Below are positions 9,515 to 20,093 of a stretch of 64,000 nt of DNA, piece after piece. Every line of letters starts with the position of its first letter. Position 1 is the first letter of the stretch. The stretch lies in NCBI RefSeq assembly GCF_037102585.1, contig NW_027043838.1:1426001-1490000 (forward strand), in the 5' to 3' direction. The notes under the pieces are model-generated. The model saw only the letters and a program-made list of their open reading frames with translations, searched no databases and was not told the DNA's origin. A program made the translations under genes and the position numbers. This DNA is from Saccharomycopsis crataegensis. Taxonomy: Eukaryota; Ascomycota; Saccharomycetes; Ascoideales; Saccharomycopsidaceae.

Positions 9515-11062
9515 ATGCATGGAGATAGTGTCTTATACACTTTTGAATGGTTAGTATTAAAGTCTTGAGTTCTTTGACATTTTTTTTCTGCCATTTTCCC
9601 TGCAAAGTTAGTCTGATCTGAGGCATCATTTTTGACAGCGTTTCTGTCACTTTTTTTTTCAATTTTTCTATTCCTAAACATTAAAAGACAGTAAATATTC
9701 CATTTTGAGATGAAAAAAAAGGTATTATTAGCATGTTACTAACAATACGTAAGGCCTTCTGGAGCTTCCAAGGTCGTGGTCACCGGAACCTTCGATAATT
9801 GGAGCCAATCTACGCAGCTTACCAAATTGGACCCTGATTCTAAATTCATGGCCACCATTTCACTTCCAAAATATGAAAAAGCCTTATTCAAAGTAAGTAT
9901 ATGATTTTACCACTCTTGAATGGATCTGAAATATTTTTTTGCTCTATTTTCTTATCAAAGGTTCTTATTGTGTTGATTGCCCCGCTTTCATCTCATCTCA
10001 TTTTTGGCGCCCTGTCAATGCAATTTAGCACATGCGTCAAAAGATAAGATCTTCGGTTCCCCCAAAAAGGCAACTTACTAACATCATGTCAAAAAGTACG
10101 TGGTTGATGGGCAATGGATTACTAGCTCAAAACATGCGGTTGAAATAGATTTTGCCGGTATTCAGAACAATGTTGTTTATCCTGAAGAGTTATCTAAGTT
10201 TACTAATCCTGATGACACTGAGAATGATAAGGAAAATGAGAATCCTTCCTATAAGGATAATAGCAATAAGACGGTGGAGAATAAACTTGCTGAAGTAGTA
10301 GAAAAAATTTCTCCTTCTGAGAGAAAAAATTATTCAGAAACTTATTCATTAAGCAGTAATGAAACCTTGGATACTGCCAGTATTGGGAGGGCACCGATAC
10401 GCAAAGAATCTCAATATGATGTGGGAGATCGATCAGAAAAATCGCAGTCCGCGGAAAATACTCTGAAACTCTTAACTCAAGGCGAAAGAGAACTTAAAGA
10501 GAAATCTCCCGATCTTGATGAATCTGATAAAAAGCAGATAACCCGATCAAATAGTGAGTATTCCATGGTTACGTCGATCCCATCAAATAAAAAAAACGCC
10601 GAGAAATCATTACAATCTTGTAATGTTGCTATTGATAACCAATCTCATTTTTGTGCACAGAAATCTAATACAGAAAGTAGTGTTTTCACGAGTATTGAGC
10701 CACCAATTCATCTAGGGAATAAGGAAGTTGGAAATGGTATGAAAGAAATTGTTGGTGATCATACACCGTGTGATGATCAAGGCATGATTCTCAATAGTTT
10801 ACATTTGGATGACTTAGGATTATCTGCCAGCATTAAAAGCATAAGCAGTAATGAGATTTTTAGCAGTACCCATGGATCACTTTCACATTTCAATATGAAT
10901 GGTTCTAGTGAAAATATTGAAAGTAACAATGAACTATCACATTTTGATGAGGCTTTCATGAGTACAATCGAGCACGATCATCCTACCCCTTCTAGATCTA
11001 TTGGCCACAGGCAACTGTGGTCATCTTCGATTGTGTCTAGAGTTAAGAAAATTTTCAGATGA
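9515..11062 (+). CDS. CRP1: CRP1/MDG1-family protein with AMPK-type glycogen-binding (CBM48) domain, three exons
   Basis: Exons are 9515-9549 (35 nt), 9754-9892 and 10097-11062, giving 379 aa in frame. The start reads MHGDSVLYTFEW and the first join completes the Trp codon to give FEWPSGASKVVVTGTFDNW. The second join gives ALFK-YVVDGQWITSS, followed by VEIDFAGIQNNVV. This is the AMPK1 CBM48 domain of S. cerevisiae Mdg1/Crp1 (about residues 8-85). After the domain the protein is long, Ser/Asn/Glu-rich and probably disordered, closing with a short basic segment SRVKKIFR. In S. cerevisiae Mdg1 acts in pheromone signalling and Crp1 binds cruciform DNA; which applies here is unknown. Neither the 35-nt first exon nor the CBM domain as a whole is visible in any single reading frame. 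Confidence 0.88.
9550..9753 (+). other. Intron 1 of the CRP1/MDG1-type gene
   Basis: 204-bp intron. Donor GTTAGT, TACTAAC at 9737-9743, acceptor AAG ending at 9753. It splits a Trp codon (TG|G) inside the conserved FEWP motif. Confidence 0.85.
9893..10096 (+). other. Intron 2 of the CRP1/MDG1-type gene
   Basis: 204-bp intron. Donor GTAAGT, a perfect TACTAAC near 10077, acceptor AAAAAG ending at 10096. Phase 0, between FK and YVVDGQW. By coincidence it has the same length as intron 1. Confidence 0.85.
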
Positions 11063-12095
11063 TTTAGTGTCAGCGCAATATTTGAGAGAGATAGTCCTCT
11101 CTAATATTCAAGGTTTGGGAAATTGTTTTTCCCTTCACAGTTTTAAGATTTCTGGTTATTTTTTTTTTTTTTTTTTTCACTAAAGTGTTCCTTCTCTCAT
11201 TTTAGATTTAGCGTCGTGATTTTATCATTGAGGTGATTTAATGATACTTACATGCGCTTCTCTTATCTGTTATTGATCTTGATTTTATTCTGATTTTTTT
11301 TATCTATTTTTTTCTTTCTAAAGCAGGATTTTGTGCCTACCAACTCGTTTAGCTTGACCATATTTTTTGTTCGCAATCTTTATATTATCCAATATAGGTT
11401 GATGTTTCTGCTGCAATAGAATCTTTCTTAGAATATATATACAACAAGAAGGTATATCTTCTACGTATTTGTCATGGCTGCGTACCACATCTGCGTTGCA
11501 CTGTAGTTCTCCTAGTTACCGGTAAAAGTAGATTTACAGTCGACTGACTGATTTGGCCAAGCAGCGGCTACCCGTTCTTGCGGGAAAACCCCCTAATGTG
11601 GATAAATATTAGTAAAATGCCCGCTATTGTTAATTGCGTCACTGCACAGTGAACTAAGAGTATTAGATACTGGTAAGTGGCCATCTGTTGATGGTGGTAG
11701 AAGTGGCTACCAAAGATGAAGGAAAGAAAGGGCCTGTATTTGTATAAGAAATAGAGATAGAAGGAAGGCCAAGGAGCGCAGGTCCCTGTATTTTGATGGT
11801 GGCTTAGAGGGGTTCCAATTCTGTGGTGACCTGAAAGAATAAAGAGCATTTGCACTAATGCATGAACTTTAATTATGACTTCCCTGATGCAAATCGTCAT
11901 CAGGGAACTTTTAGAATTGATTTCCGTGACAAAAATTTTCTTTTCATTGGCTGTGTATGTCAAGAACCGTATATTTGTCACCACTTGCTTTTTTTTTTTT
12001 TTTTTTTTTTTTACCACAGTATCTGTTTCTGAACGAATATAGAAATATAAATATCGGGTATAATATCGCTTGGCAAAATTAAACAATTTTCTTGT

Positions 12096-12139
<44 letters not shown>

Positions 12140-12162
12140 ATTACATTAACATACACAGCTCG
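11063..12162 (+). promoter_or_regulatory. 1.1-kb upstream region of the GPI-type protein gene
   Basis: No convincing gene is seen. The region holds a poly(T) run of about 19 near 11159-11177, a run of 24 T at 11989-12012, and a perfect (CT)16 microsatellite at 12101-12132 directly before the start. Such tracts usually exclude nucleosomes. The frame through the CT repeat lacks an ATG start and is not taken as coding. Confidence 0.5.
12101..12132 (+). repeat. (CT)16 microsatellite
   Basis: Sixteen perfect CT units, 31 bp before the ATG of the downstream surface-protein gene, so probably in its 5' leader or core promoter. Confidence 0.95.
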
Positions 12163-12897
12163 ATGAAGTTTCAATACCTTTTTGCCGTTTTTCTTTTAGT
12201 ATGCCTTTCACTGGCCAACATACAAGCCAACATTCCAGCGTCACTTCAGAGAAGAAAGGGAAGCCATGGCGAAGGCGAAGGCGAAGGTGGAGGTGGAGGT
12301 GGAGGCGAAGGTGAAGGTGAAGGTGAAGGTGAAGGTGGTGGTAATGGTGGTAGTGGTGGTAGTGGTGGTAATGGTGGACATGGTAACTCAGCAAAAGCTA
12401 CAACACACGCCACACCAAAAGTAACTACACACGTCACACCAAAAGTCACTACACACGTTACACCAAAAACAACTACCCAAATTTTGCCGAAAAGTACATC
12501 TCAAGATTCACCAGAGGTATTATCGCAGGTCTCAGTAAAGCCTTCTGGGCAAGTCTCGGTAAAGCCTTCTTCACAAGTTTCAGCAAACTCTGCATCACAA
12601 GTTTCAGCAAACCCTCCTTCTCAAGTTTCAGCAAACTCTGCATCACAAAATTTGCCAAGAGTTTCAACAGAGACATTGACCAAAGTAGCTTATATCCCTA
12701 TCATTTTTACAAATAAATTCGGGCATTATACTACTTCTACAAAGAAAAGCACCTACGTTACTAAGGTCAATACAACTCTGTATTCCTCATCCAATGATGG
12801 GATCAGATCAATTATTGGTACGTCTTTCAACTTTGCTGGAACCACAATTTATGGATTAATGATTTTCATGACCATTTTTGTATTGGCTTTGGTTTAA
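12163..12897 (+). CDS. Repeat-rich secreted, probably GPI-anchored cell-wall protein
   Basis: A 244-aa protein not assigned to a named family. It has a signal peptide (MKFQYLFAVFLLVCLSLANI, about 1-22) and a possible Kex2 site after LQRR. A Gly/Glu/Ser low-complexity tract covers about residues 27-75. Three to four copies of a TTHVTPK-type unit lie near 82-110. Imperfect repeats of SQVSANSA/SQVSVKPS type follow near 125-165, then a less repetitive segment. The last about 20 residues are hydrophobic and run to the very end (IYGLMIFMTIFVLALV), as in GPI attachment signals. Ser/Thr richness predicts heavy O-mannosylation. The start at 12163 is chosen because it begins the signal peptide. Repeat number may vary between strains. 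It converges on an aspartic protease. Confidence 0.75.
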   Translation: MKFQYLFAVFLLVCLSLANIQANIPASLQRRKGSHGEGEGEGGGGGGGEGEGEGEGEGGGNGGSGGSGGNGGHGNSAKATTHATPKVTTHVTPKVTTHVTPKTTTQILPKSTSQDSPEVLSQVSVKPSGQVSVKPSSQVSANSASQVSANPPSQVSANSASQNLPRVSTETLTKVAYIPIIFTNKFGHYTTSTKKSTYVTKVNTTLYSSSNDGIRSIIGTSFNFAGTTIYGLMIFMTIFVLALV

Positions 12898-13064
12898 TGA
12901 TATTTTTTTTGCCTTGAAATTTACTTTTAGACTCACATCTCTACAGATGATGTTAAACTAATAAATGTTTGTATTGTTTTCTATGAATCTATATCTAAGT
13001 CACAAAAAATTATTTGATTTTCTGTTTTTATGGCCATCTACGATGGAGAGAGCCAAGTTATAGG

Positions 13065-14279
13065 TTATGGATGAATGGCATCAACATCTTCGGTCATGAT
13101 CTTGATGTTTTTTGTGTTGGAATACTTTGCCTGGCCCATCATGATGGCATCCTTGTGGGCATCGTGGTAGACATAAGAGTATCTCATGAATGAATCCCCC
13201 AAGATGTACCCCACTGGTCCATTGTCATTGATTCCATCGAAATAGCATTTATCACCGTACGTATCGACCAAAGAACTTGCTTCGACATTGATGGATAAAT
13301 TATTGTCAAAATAGAAAGTGAGGTTTTTGTCATTTGATGGACAATCCAAAACCCAATTACCGTTTTCTTCGGTGGCACCAAAAGTTGAAGTGATATTTTC
13401 CCAAACGGCAGTTGGAACCCCAAGATTGGTGGTACCGGTATCAAGCATCGCTGGATAAGTTTGATCCACAATAGTTTTACCGTCGTACAGAATACCTCTA
13501 CTGGCGACAGTCCAGTTAGTGGCTCCTTTATATTGATTTCTCCAGTTAGTGAGCTTCAAAGCGGTGAAGTTACCATCGATTTTGTCATAGTCGATGGCCC
13601 CAAAAAGCAAAGACCCGTTGAAGTTCAGTTCTTTTGGCCCTAAATAAACACTGAAACCTTGTTTTTGAGTATTAAAGACTTTCTGGAACTTGCTGATGAG
13701 TTGCTTGGATCTCACATTGATACTGAGGGCCATTAATCCCCCAATTGACGACCAGCTGTCTTTATCCAATTCAAGATATTGATTTGAGAACTGGTAATCC
13801 CCTAACCAGAAGGAATCCGTGACAACCTCGGTATCGTACCAAGAACCGTCACCGTAACTGAGACGAAGTTCTTTCTTTTTGTCCTTCATGGTGGTCGATT
13901 TTTCATAATCATAAGACCCGTACCCAGAACAATCCGTAGAAGCATTGTCACACATGTCGCTAGAGCGGACCCAAGTGTACGAGGATCCAGTATCAAAAAG
14001 CATCCTCACAGTGTCTTTATTTGAACCAACTTGCGCATCGATAAAGTAGGCCACCCCTTCATAAGTAATTGGGAATTCTGCGTAGCTGTAACTTTTCACA
14101 CGCATCTCCACAGCGTTGTTGACTATATGAACCGAGCTATTGGAAGCAGTAGAATTGAAATTGCTGAAAATACTGGTGTTGGAGCTGCTGATGCCATCGT
14201 CGAGTTCAGTGTTGTTTAAACCTTGGAAAATTGGGTAAGCTGACGCCACAGCAAGAAGAAGAGAGTGAATAAATAACAT
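13065..14279 (-). CDS. Secreted aspartic protease (pepsin family A1)
   Basis: A 404-aa pepsin-family protease. It has a signal peptide (MLFIHSLLLAVASA), a propeptide rich in Asn/Ser, and then the mature domain. The first catalytic motif is MLFDTGSSYTWV and the second is AMLDTGTTNLGVP. The flap region LSYGDGSWYDTE is present, as are paired cysteines (CDNASTDC and C...C around the C-terminal loop). Many N-glycosylation sequons are seen. The C-terminus (TEDVDAIHP) is not hydrophobic, so the protein is probably released rather than GPI-anchored like yapsins. The start at 14279 is the first ATG; upstream in-frame codons have no ATG. It could be candidapepsin-like or barrierpepsin-like; substrate unknown. 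A 2-kb gene-free stretch precedes it. Confidence 0.88.
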   Translation of the reverse strand: MLFIHSLLLAVASAYPIFQGLNNTELDDGISSSNTSIFSNFNSTASNSSVHIVNNAVEMRVKSYSYAEFPITYEGVAYFIDAQVGSNKDTVRMLFDTGSSYTWVRSSDMCDNASTDCSGYGSYDYEKSTTMKDKKKELRLSYGDGSWYDTEVVTDSFWLGDYQFSNQYLELDKDSWSSIGGLMALSINVRSKQLISKFQKVFNTQKQGFSVYLGPKELNFNGSLLFGAIDYDKIDGNFTALKLTNWRNQYKGATNWTVASRGILYDGKTIVDQTYPAMLDTGTTNLGVPTAVWENITSTFGATEENGNWVLDCPSNDKNLTFYFDNNLSINVEASSLVDTYGDKCYFDGINDNGPVGYILGDSFMRYSYVYHDAHKDAIMMGQAKYSNTKNIKIMTEDVDAIHP

Positions 14280-16365
14280 TATTTTTGAAAAACAAAAAAA
14301 AAACAAAAAAAACAACAGGATTGTGTTTTCTGTATTGTTAATTGAATGTTTTCATATTGTTGATAATAATACTGAGCATCTGATTCCTTTATAAGATGTC
14401 CTGAAGTAGTACGGTATCACTGTTTGGTACAACGGTAGTACCAAAAATTGTGCTTTCACTCCTTCTTGATGGGGAATAGGCGTCGGTGCTAACAAACCAG
14501 TGAATCATTGGGCTATGATTTTTCTTCTACTTTTGGATATATTGGCAAGCTCCTCGATTACACTAGATACCATTGTGAATCATCCACATAGTTATTTTTT
14601 TTTTCTGTGTGTGGGTATTCATCAGTAATGAGCCTTGCATGGGCCAAAAACATCGGACTTTTTTGGTGTCAACATATTTTTTTTCCGGGAAAAACTATCT
14701 ATAAAAACGAGATAATAATAGTAGCATTTATCAAATCAGTTGCCCAGTCATGACTGTGAATTATCACTTGGAGGATGTTGTTAAGTCTTGCCAGATAAGG
14801 TATCAGTGAATTTCATGCTTGTTGGGATAAAGTGAAGAAGGCTCCCCCCGTTATGAAATCGAGCTCTTTTGGTATATATGCACGTGACTATACCCATGAG
14901 TGTGAGATTTATCCAGGTATTTTTATTGTTAATACCAGCAAAAAATAATTGATACCAGCAAATATTTCTTGATATTTCTAACCTTCTCTTCTTGTCCCTA
15001 CTACGATCTCCATATGTATCATCGTCCTTATCACTTTCATCGTCTACCATTCCCCAAGGGTGTACCAATTGCCGGGAACAAGTGCAGCGGCACCATTGCG
15101 CTATAGAATTAAGTCGGGTAGTTAAACGAACCGAGCCAATCAAGACACTGTATTCAGCTTGTAAGACATAATTCTATCGTAAAGAGATAAGGTGTAAAAA
15201 ATAAGTGTTAATTAATTGTTCGATGATAAGATATCTTTCCCATAAATAAGTAATAGAAGAAGATAAGAAAATAATAATAAAAATAGCACAAAAAGTTATG
15301 GCAATGAGCAAGAGGCTTCGTTAACCAGATCTAACAAAGGCGTGTCCGCACAAAAGTGTAGTGGCACGTGTAAATTTGGTGGTGAGTTATGCAAGTGCAA
15401 AAGTTGAAAAATGTGGGGTGCGTCTATAAATATTTGCAGACGGTTGCTGTTTTCAGGGGGTTTGGAACACCCTTGCTACTAGTAAAATGTAATAAAGTTC
15501 CGCATGACTTGCATGACTTTTACATATTTGGTTGATGACAGTAAATATGAGTTTTGGTCGAATATTCGAAGAGCTCTAAATGACCAGATACGGTAATTAC
15601 TTGTTGGGTATTCGGGGTGTAGCACCCATGAGAAGACCCCGCCTTACAAAATGATACTTTGGACTCTTGCTTTGCTACGCTGTATTGATTCTGCACAACT
15701 TTTTCTTTTTTTTTTTCTGTTTGCTTAACCAATTTTATGTTTATGGTTATATATATTGTGACTAGTACTGTAAGATGGACATATATATATATAGATAAAA
15801 AGTTGGAATGTTTGCGATTGTAGCAGGGGATTAAGTTCAACTAAGAGATGGGACTTTATCATGGTATTCGGGCACTCCTTAGATTTTTCATAGTCTTTGT
15901 CAGTTGGAATGAATAAAAATTTGTCCTGAGGTATTAGTTGATCATCAAGATTGGGTATCAGCAGATACGAAATGATCCGATATTCCTTATATCGCCATTT
16001 TAGATCCAACAGCCTCCTCCAATTGGGCGATTCTAAATATCGAGTTTCCCAACATATTAATTAAAATGCTCTTTGCATTTAGTGACGATAGAGTTTCTAA
16101 TTATATGTTTACTAGTTACCTCAGGTTTAGAAACCTCAACGTAGAGTAAGAAAATAAAAAATTATTGATATTGATCCAACTCAATAGTTCTTTCACATGA
16201 GTACAAATTAGGAAACGTTGGTTACATAATTCTCATAGTAAAGTTCAACAACAAAAGCCTTTATTTCAGTCAATTGTTTGCAAACAATATATTAAACTTA
16301 TATATCCCATAATAATCGGAGAGAAAAAAAAAAACCAAGAAAAAAAAACACTACAATATCTCCAT
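14280..16365. promoter_or_regulatory. 2.1-kb gene-free region upstream of the aspartic protease
   Basis: This is the longest gene-free region between confident genes. Short open frames here have no protein-like composition and no recognised domain. It contains two CACGTG palindromes (14881-14886 and 15365-15370), an inverted repeat GGGTG-TAG-CACCC at 15615-15627, and a TA-rich run at 15780-15793. It may be an extended promoter for the protease, or may hold a decayed gene or a noncoding RNA. The sequence does not decide. Confidence 0.45.
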
Positions 16366-17301
16366 TCAAATCGACGCTAATTCAGTTTCTTCACTTTTAC
16401 CATTGAGAATTCCCAAATTGTAAAGATATGTTTCACTTTCCAAAACAAATGGGGTATACAATGGGCCTCCCATGATGAAAAATATTGTCACCAAGAACAC
16501 TGGGGTCGAATCAAACACGTAGAAAAACCATGAGTGATTCATGATATATCCTTCCCAACCTTGTTTATATTCCACCAATCTGATGATAGATCTCACTAAT
16601 AACGCCGTAGTGGAGAGGAAAAGAGCCCAGTTCATGGTTTTCCAATGAGCAGTCAAGTGAGGGAATTGATGAGTATGGATGGTCAAACTGAATTTAAGCA
16701 TCGAAAAAAGAAGGATCCCGAACATCGCAATTTGCAACGAGATCCCAGCAATATAGTAAGTCAAAACTTCATCAAGTGCGTTTGGATCAGATAATTTCGC
16801 ACCGGCCACGACTTGCATCACTGATGAACTAACGATAAGTCCAAAAAAGAGCATTCTGTTGAGTCTTGGAGAAAGATTGAGCGGGTCACCACAGCCAATA
16901 CGTTTCAACATCCGACGGTACACGAAGAGAATGGTGACCATCTCAATACTCGGACCAATCAAGATCAAAGTACTCATAGCAATGTAATCATTGACATTGA
17001 AGGAACCTTTGCAAAGTATAACACGGAAAATGTATCCCACACCTTCGGAAAAACAAGCAATGATAAAACTAAGGTATCTTGGAAGCAAAGCACGTAATTT
17101 CTTTCTATGAGTTCGCACTATCTCTTGGGCAGACACATTCTCAGGGAAGACTACTTCACTTCGGTGTATCTTGGCGAGGAAAAGAGTATGGACCTTTCTT
17201 GCACTGTACAATAATTCGACGGTTACCACTATCCCGGCAACGAGAAATAAAATACAAAACAAAACTGACGGAGCAGTTTTTAAGCCAGCGGTGAAATCCA
17301 T
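16366..17301 (-). CDS. RTA1-family seven-transmembrane protein
   Basis: A 311-aa multipass membrane protein of the fungal RTA1/RSB1 family (lipid-translocating exporter-like; members confer 7-aminocholesterol resistance or export sphingoid bases). About seven hydrophobic segments are seen. The family signature lies near residues 240-275: RSIIRLVEYKQGWEGYI, then SWFFYVFDSTPVFL. A charged loop follows the first helix (HRSEVVFPENVSAQEIVRTHRKK). The C-terminus is acidic and cytosolic-looking. Substrate and physiological role cannot be read from sequence. It lies head to tail with TOS1 on the same strand. Confidence 0.85.
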   Translation of the reverse strand: MDFTAGLKTAPSVLFCILFLVAGIVVTVELLYSARKVHTLFLAKIHRSEVVFPENVSAQEIVRTHRKKLRALLPRYLSFIIACFSEGVGYIFRVILCKGSFNVNDYIAMSTLILIGPSIEMVTILFVYRRMLKRIGCGDPLNLSPRLNRMLFFGLIVSSSVMQVVAGAKLSDPNALDEVLTYYIAGISLQIAMFGILLFSMLKFSLTIHTHQFPHLTAHWKTMNWALFLSTTALLVRSIIRLVEYKQGWEGYIMNHSWFFYVFDSTPVFLVTIFFIMGGPLYTPFVLESETYLYNLGILNGKSEETELASI

Positions 17302-17917
17302 TTGGGTAATAATTAACTAAAATGTTTGTTTCTGCCAAGTGAGAAGAATTGTAGAGAAAGGGTCCAAATACAGCGGAAGGCATTGTATTTAAATGTTGAA
17401 AAGTTAAAACTTTCTATTGTTTGTTTTCTGTGTACGTCCGAAAACGATGGCGCGTTTAAGGCGGGTTTTTGTCGGTGGTGAAAGCCGTACCTCGCCTCGC
17501 AGGGAACGCAAAAATGGTAAAAAACAAGGGTCTTTTCAATATTGGCTGTGTCAGGATCAATCGTATTACTGATACAGTAATTGTAACAAGGTGTGTGGTG
17601 ACATAACCAGGGATGTTTTGGTGGCCCAAACGGAAAGCGAAAAATATCGTTGTCTTATCCGAACTTGGCAATAACAGAATAGAGTGAGATGAGCCAAAAT
17701 TGTGGATGAGTAATCGCAATCGCTGGTCTGCGCCACATTACATTTTCAACACTTGCGAACATAAAATAACAACGGATTAAAAGAAACTATATAATAAACT
17801 GTATATCATAAAAATAAAAGAACTGAAATGAAAAAAAAAAAAAAAAAAACTAAAGCTGAGAGAAACAAATGGCATTTATCTTTTAGTAGCTCATTGGAAG
17901 AGCAATAATCAAGTCGA
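17302..17917 (-). promoter_or_regulatory. RTA1-family promoter / TOS1 3' region
   Basis: 616 bases. A poly(A) run of about 20 at 17829-17848 lies near the TOS1 stop. The stretch 17450-17510 is locally GC-richer. No gene is seen. Confidence 0.4.
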
Positions 17918-19204
17918 TTAGACCAAGATAGCATCACTTGCAGTACCAGTGATCCAGCCATTGACAGTATCGGCATCAATACTACTGTCGAAATCAAAAT
18001 TGCTGACTTGTTTCAAGTAAACGTTCAGGCCATCGAACACAGCAACAAAAGTCTCGGCAGAGCTAGTAGGTCTAGTGAAGTAATCGCTGCTTCCTCCACC
18101 ACCCCAACGAGTACCGTCTTCCCCTTGGCCATCGTGCAAATGGTTAGTCATTTGACTAGACCCGCTGGTGATAACTTCCCACAAGTCCAATTCCCCACAA
18201 CCAGTGGACCAACAAGAACAAGATTCCGTACCGTATTGCAAAGTTCTTGGGATTTTGGCGTTCAATAACCACACGGCTGGCATATCGTAGTTATTGGTGG
18301 TCTTGGTGCCACTATCGGTTGGCATTTGGAAATTGAAGGCAAAGATCTTTGTGGAACCGTCCCAACCTTTGTAAGCAGGAATATCGGATCTGTAGTACCC
18401 ACAATCAGAACCACATTTTTCACCAGTGAATAACACGACTTCGTCATCGGAGGCCAAGGTGGTGTCTTTGAGAGTAGTGGCGGTCTTGGATTTACCTGTA
18501 CCAGAGGCATCAGCATATGAAATGGAGTTACCAAAGGAAGAAGACCAGGTACCAGAATAAGAAGAGTCACCCAAATGGTTCATGAACACCACGTTACTGG
18601 CAGTACCAGCAGAAGCATCATAATAAGACTTTCTGGTCCAGGAACCTGAAGTGGTACCGGTGGATGCCGATGATGAAGATGAAGCAGTAGCAGAACTGGC
18701 GACACTGGAAGGATTGACATCGGTGGAATGGTATGCGTCTAACACTTTGTTAACAGCGCCGATGCTGGCAACCGCCACAGTAGCAGAGGTGGTAGAAGCC
18801 GGGGCCACGGTGCTGGTATCATCATCACCTTCGGTAACGTAGACGGTTTCGGTGACATCGACGGTTTTCACGTCGGCTTCTCTCTTTTGGTGCTGGTGTC
18901 TTCTACCGACAGGAGATTCTTCTCTCTTCTTTTTGGAGCTGGAAGAAGTGGTGTAGACCGCGAATTTCTTCAATTGAATTGGGCCTCTAATATGGACCGA
19001 CAATTCTTCATCCAATGGCGACAAGTTACCACTGAAACTCTTTGATGAAGAAGTACAAGTACCGGTGGATTCGTCCATGTTGGTGATATCATTGTAATGA
19101 CCAGAATAGCCTATTGATGAATATTTCACGAAACTGGTGCTTCCAGCAGAAACTAATGGAAAAAATGCTGCTGCAGCACATACAAAGGAATAGCTGAACT
19201 TCAT
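17918..19204 (-). CDS. TOS1: TOS1-type cell-wall glycoside-hydrolase-like protein
   Basis: A 428-aa covalently linked wall protein type. It has a signal peptide (about 1-20, ending PLVSAGS). The N-terminal Gly/Ser domain (DUF2403) includes KYSSIGYSGHYNDI. Basic pairs (KKKR, GRR, QKR) mark a processing region near residues 91-110. A Ser/Thr/Ala-rich linker follows, then the C-terminal DUF2401 domain (about 195-428), with the Cys pattern CGSDCGYYRSD, SCSCWSTGCGELDLWE and the AVWLLNAKIPR stretch. The CGELDLWE motif resembles glucanase catalytic ExDxxE-like acidic clusters. Length is close to S. cerevisiae Tos1 (455 aa). It probably acts on wall beta-glucan; catalysis is inferred from the family. 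Confidence 0.92.
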   Translation of the reverse strand: MKFSYSFVCAAAAFFPLVSAGSTSFVKYSSIGYSGHYNDITNMDESTGTCTSSSKSFSGNLSPLDEELSVHIRGPIQLKKFAVYTTSSSSKKKREESPVGRRHQHQKREADVKTVDVTETVYVTEGDDDTSTVAPASTTSATVAVASIGAVNKVLDAYHSTDVNPSSVASSATASSSSSASTGTTSGSWTRKSYYDASAGTASNVVFMNHLGDSSYSGTWSSSFGNSISYADASGTGKSKTATTLKDTTLASDDEVVLFTGEKCGSDCGYYRSDIPAYKGWDGSTKIFAFNFQMPTDSGTKTTNNYDMPAVWLLNAKIPRTLQYGTESCSCWSTGCGELDLWEVITSGSSQMTNHLHDGQGEDGTRWGGGGSSDYFTRPTSSAETFVAVFDGLNVYLKQVSNFDFDSSIDADTVNGWITGTASDAILV

Positions 19205-20093
19205 TGGACCTTGAATTTGATTGAAGAAATTATAAGAGAACGTCGAGTAATTAGTTGGAGGATAAAAGATTTAAAAGAGTGACTAGGGCCAAATAGATCC
19301 TTATAATTATTTTCTTGATCGTGAAGCTGTCTCGGAAATATTATTTTATGACGAGCATTAGAGAGCAGCAGCTCAAATACGTTTTATAACTATATATATA
19401 TATATATATTTGCGTAGTCTAAGCCAGCATGTTGGGTCTAACGCAGTTTTTTTCATAGTGTGCATTTAACCATGTTTCAGGAGCCCGATGTATCAGGATT
19501 GTCGCAAGTTGGTGGGCGGACCCCTTGACACGGGTTGGTAGTGTCAAGATAAAACATCCTAAACTAGTAGAGAATATTTGTTGGTGTGATGGTCCCACTG
19601 GTAATAATTTGCACGCCAATTAGCGGCCCTCCTTATAAGAGTGATACACCTGTGCATACTGGTTTGCGTTTATCTTTTCAAACCATCATATATTTTTCAC
19701 TGTAGAGGTCTTTCATCAAAAGTAAAAAGAAACTAAAATAAAATTAAGTTGATATATCCACAAGTATTAATTAATTAACACCATCATTGGTACGTTACTT
19801 TTAGAAAACAGCAGGGTAATATGTGGGGCAAATAATCATTGTGATAGGAAGTACTACCATGTTCTCTCCTCTTTCACCAAAAAAGAACTGCAGCCTCTAC
19901 ATGAACGTGTGTGCTTCACAACTTGCACATTGCTATATTGTCTGCTATTTTCCAAGCTTACGAGGGAAATCACCCCTACTATAATTTATACAATTGCTAT
20001 TATTCGCTATTATTTGCTACCTTTAGATAATCTTCACAATTTTTAAATTTTTTAAAACTTTCAACTTTGGTTAGTAAACCATTTAATTTCACA
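19205..20093. promoter_or_regulatory. TOS1 upstream region
   Basis: 889 bases between TOS1 (minus) and the broken kinase-like gene (plus). A (TA)n run of about ten units lies at 19391-19409. No gene is seen. Confidence 0.45.

Noticed and set aside
11568-12086. Open frame of about 170 codons on the minus strand
   Set aside because: It runs through the 24-T tract as a polylysine stretch and has no recognisable domain.
12070-12162. N-terminal extension of the GPI-type protein through the CT repeat
   Set aside because: It lacks an ATG start and encodes only repeat-derived Ser-Leu. The ATG at 12163 begins a proper signal peptide.
15040-15140. Segment with AGCGGCACC/GCGC resemblance to initiator tRNA ends
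   Set aside because: No cloverleaf can be formed and the B-box is absent.
14781-15143. Open frame of about 120 codons on the minus strand in the 2-kb gap
   Set aside because: Composition is irregular, no motif is recognised and the start region is weak. Treated as chance.
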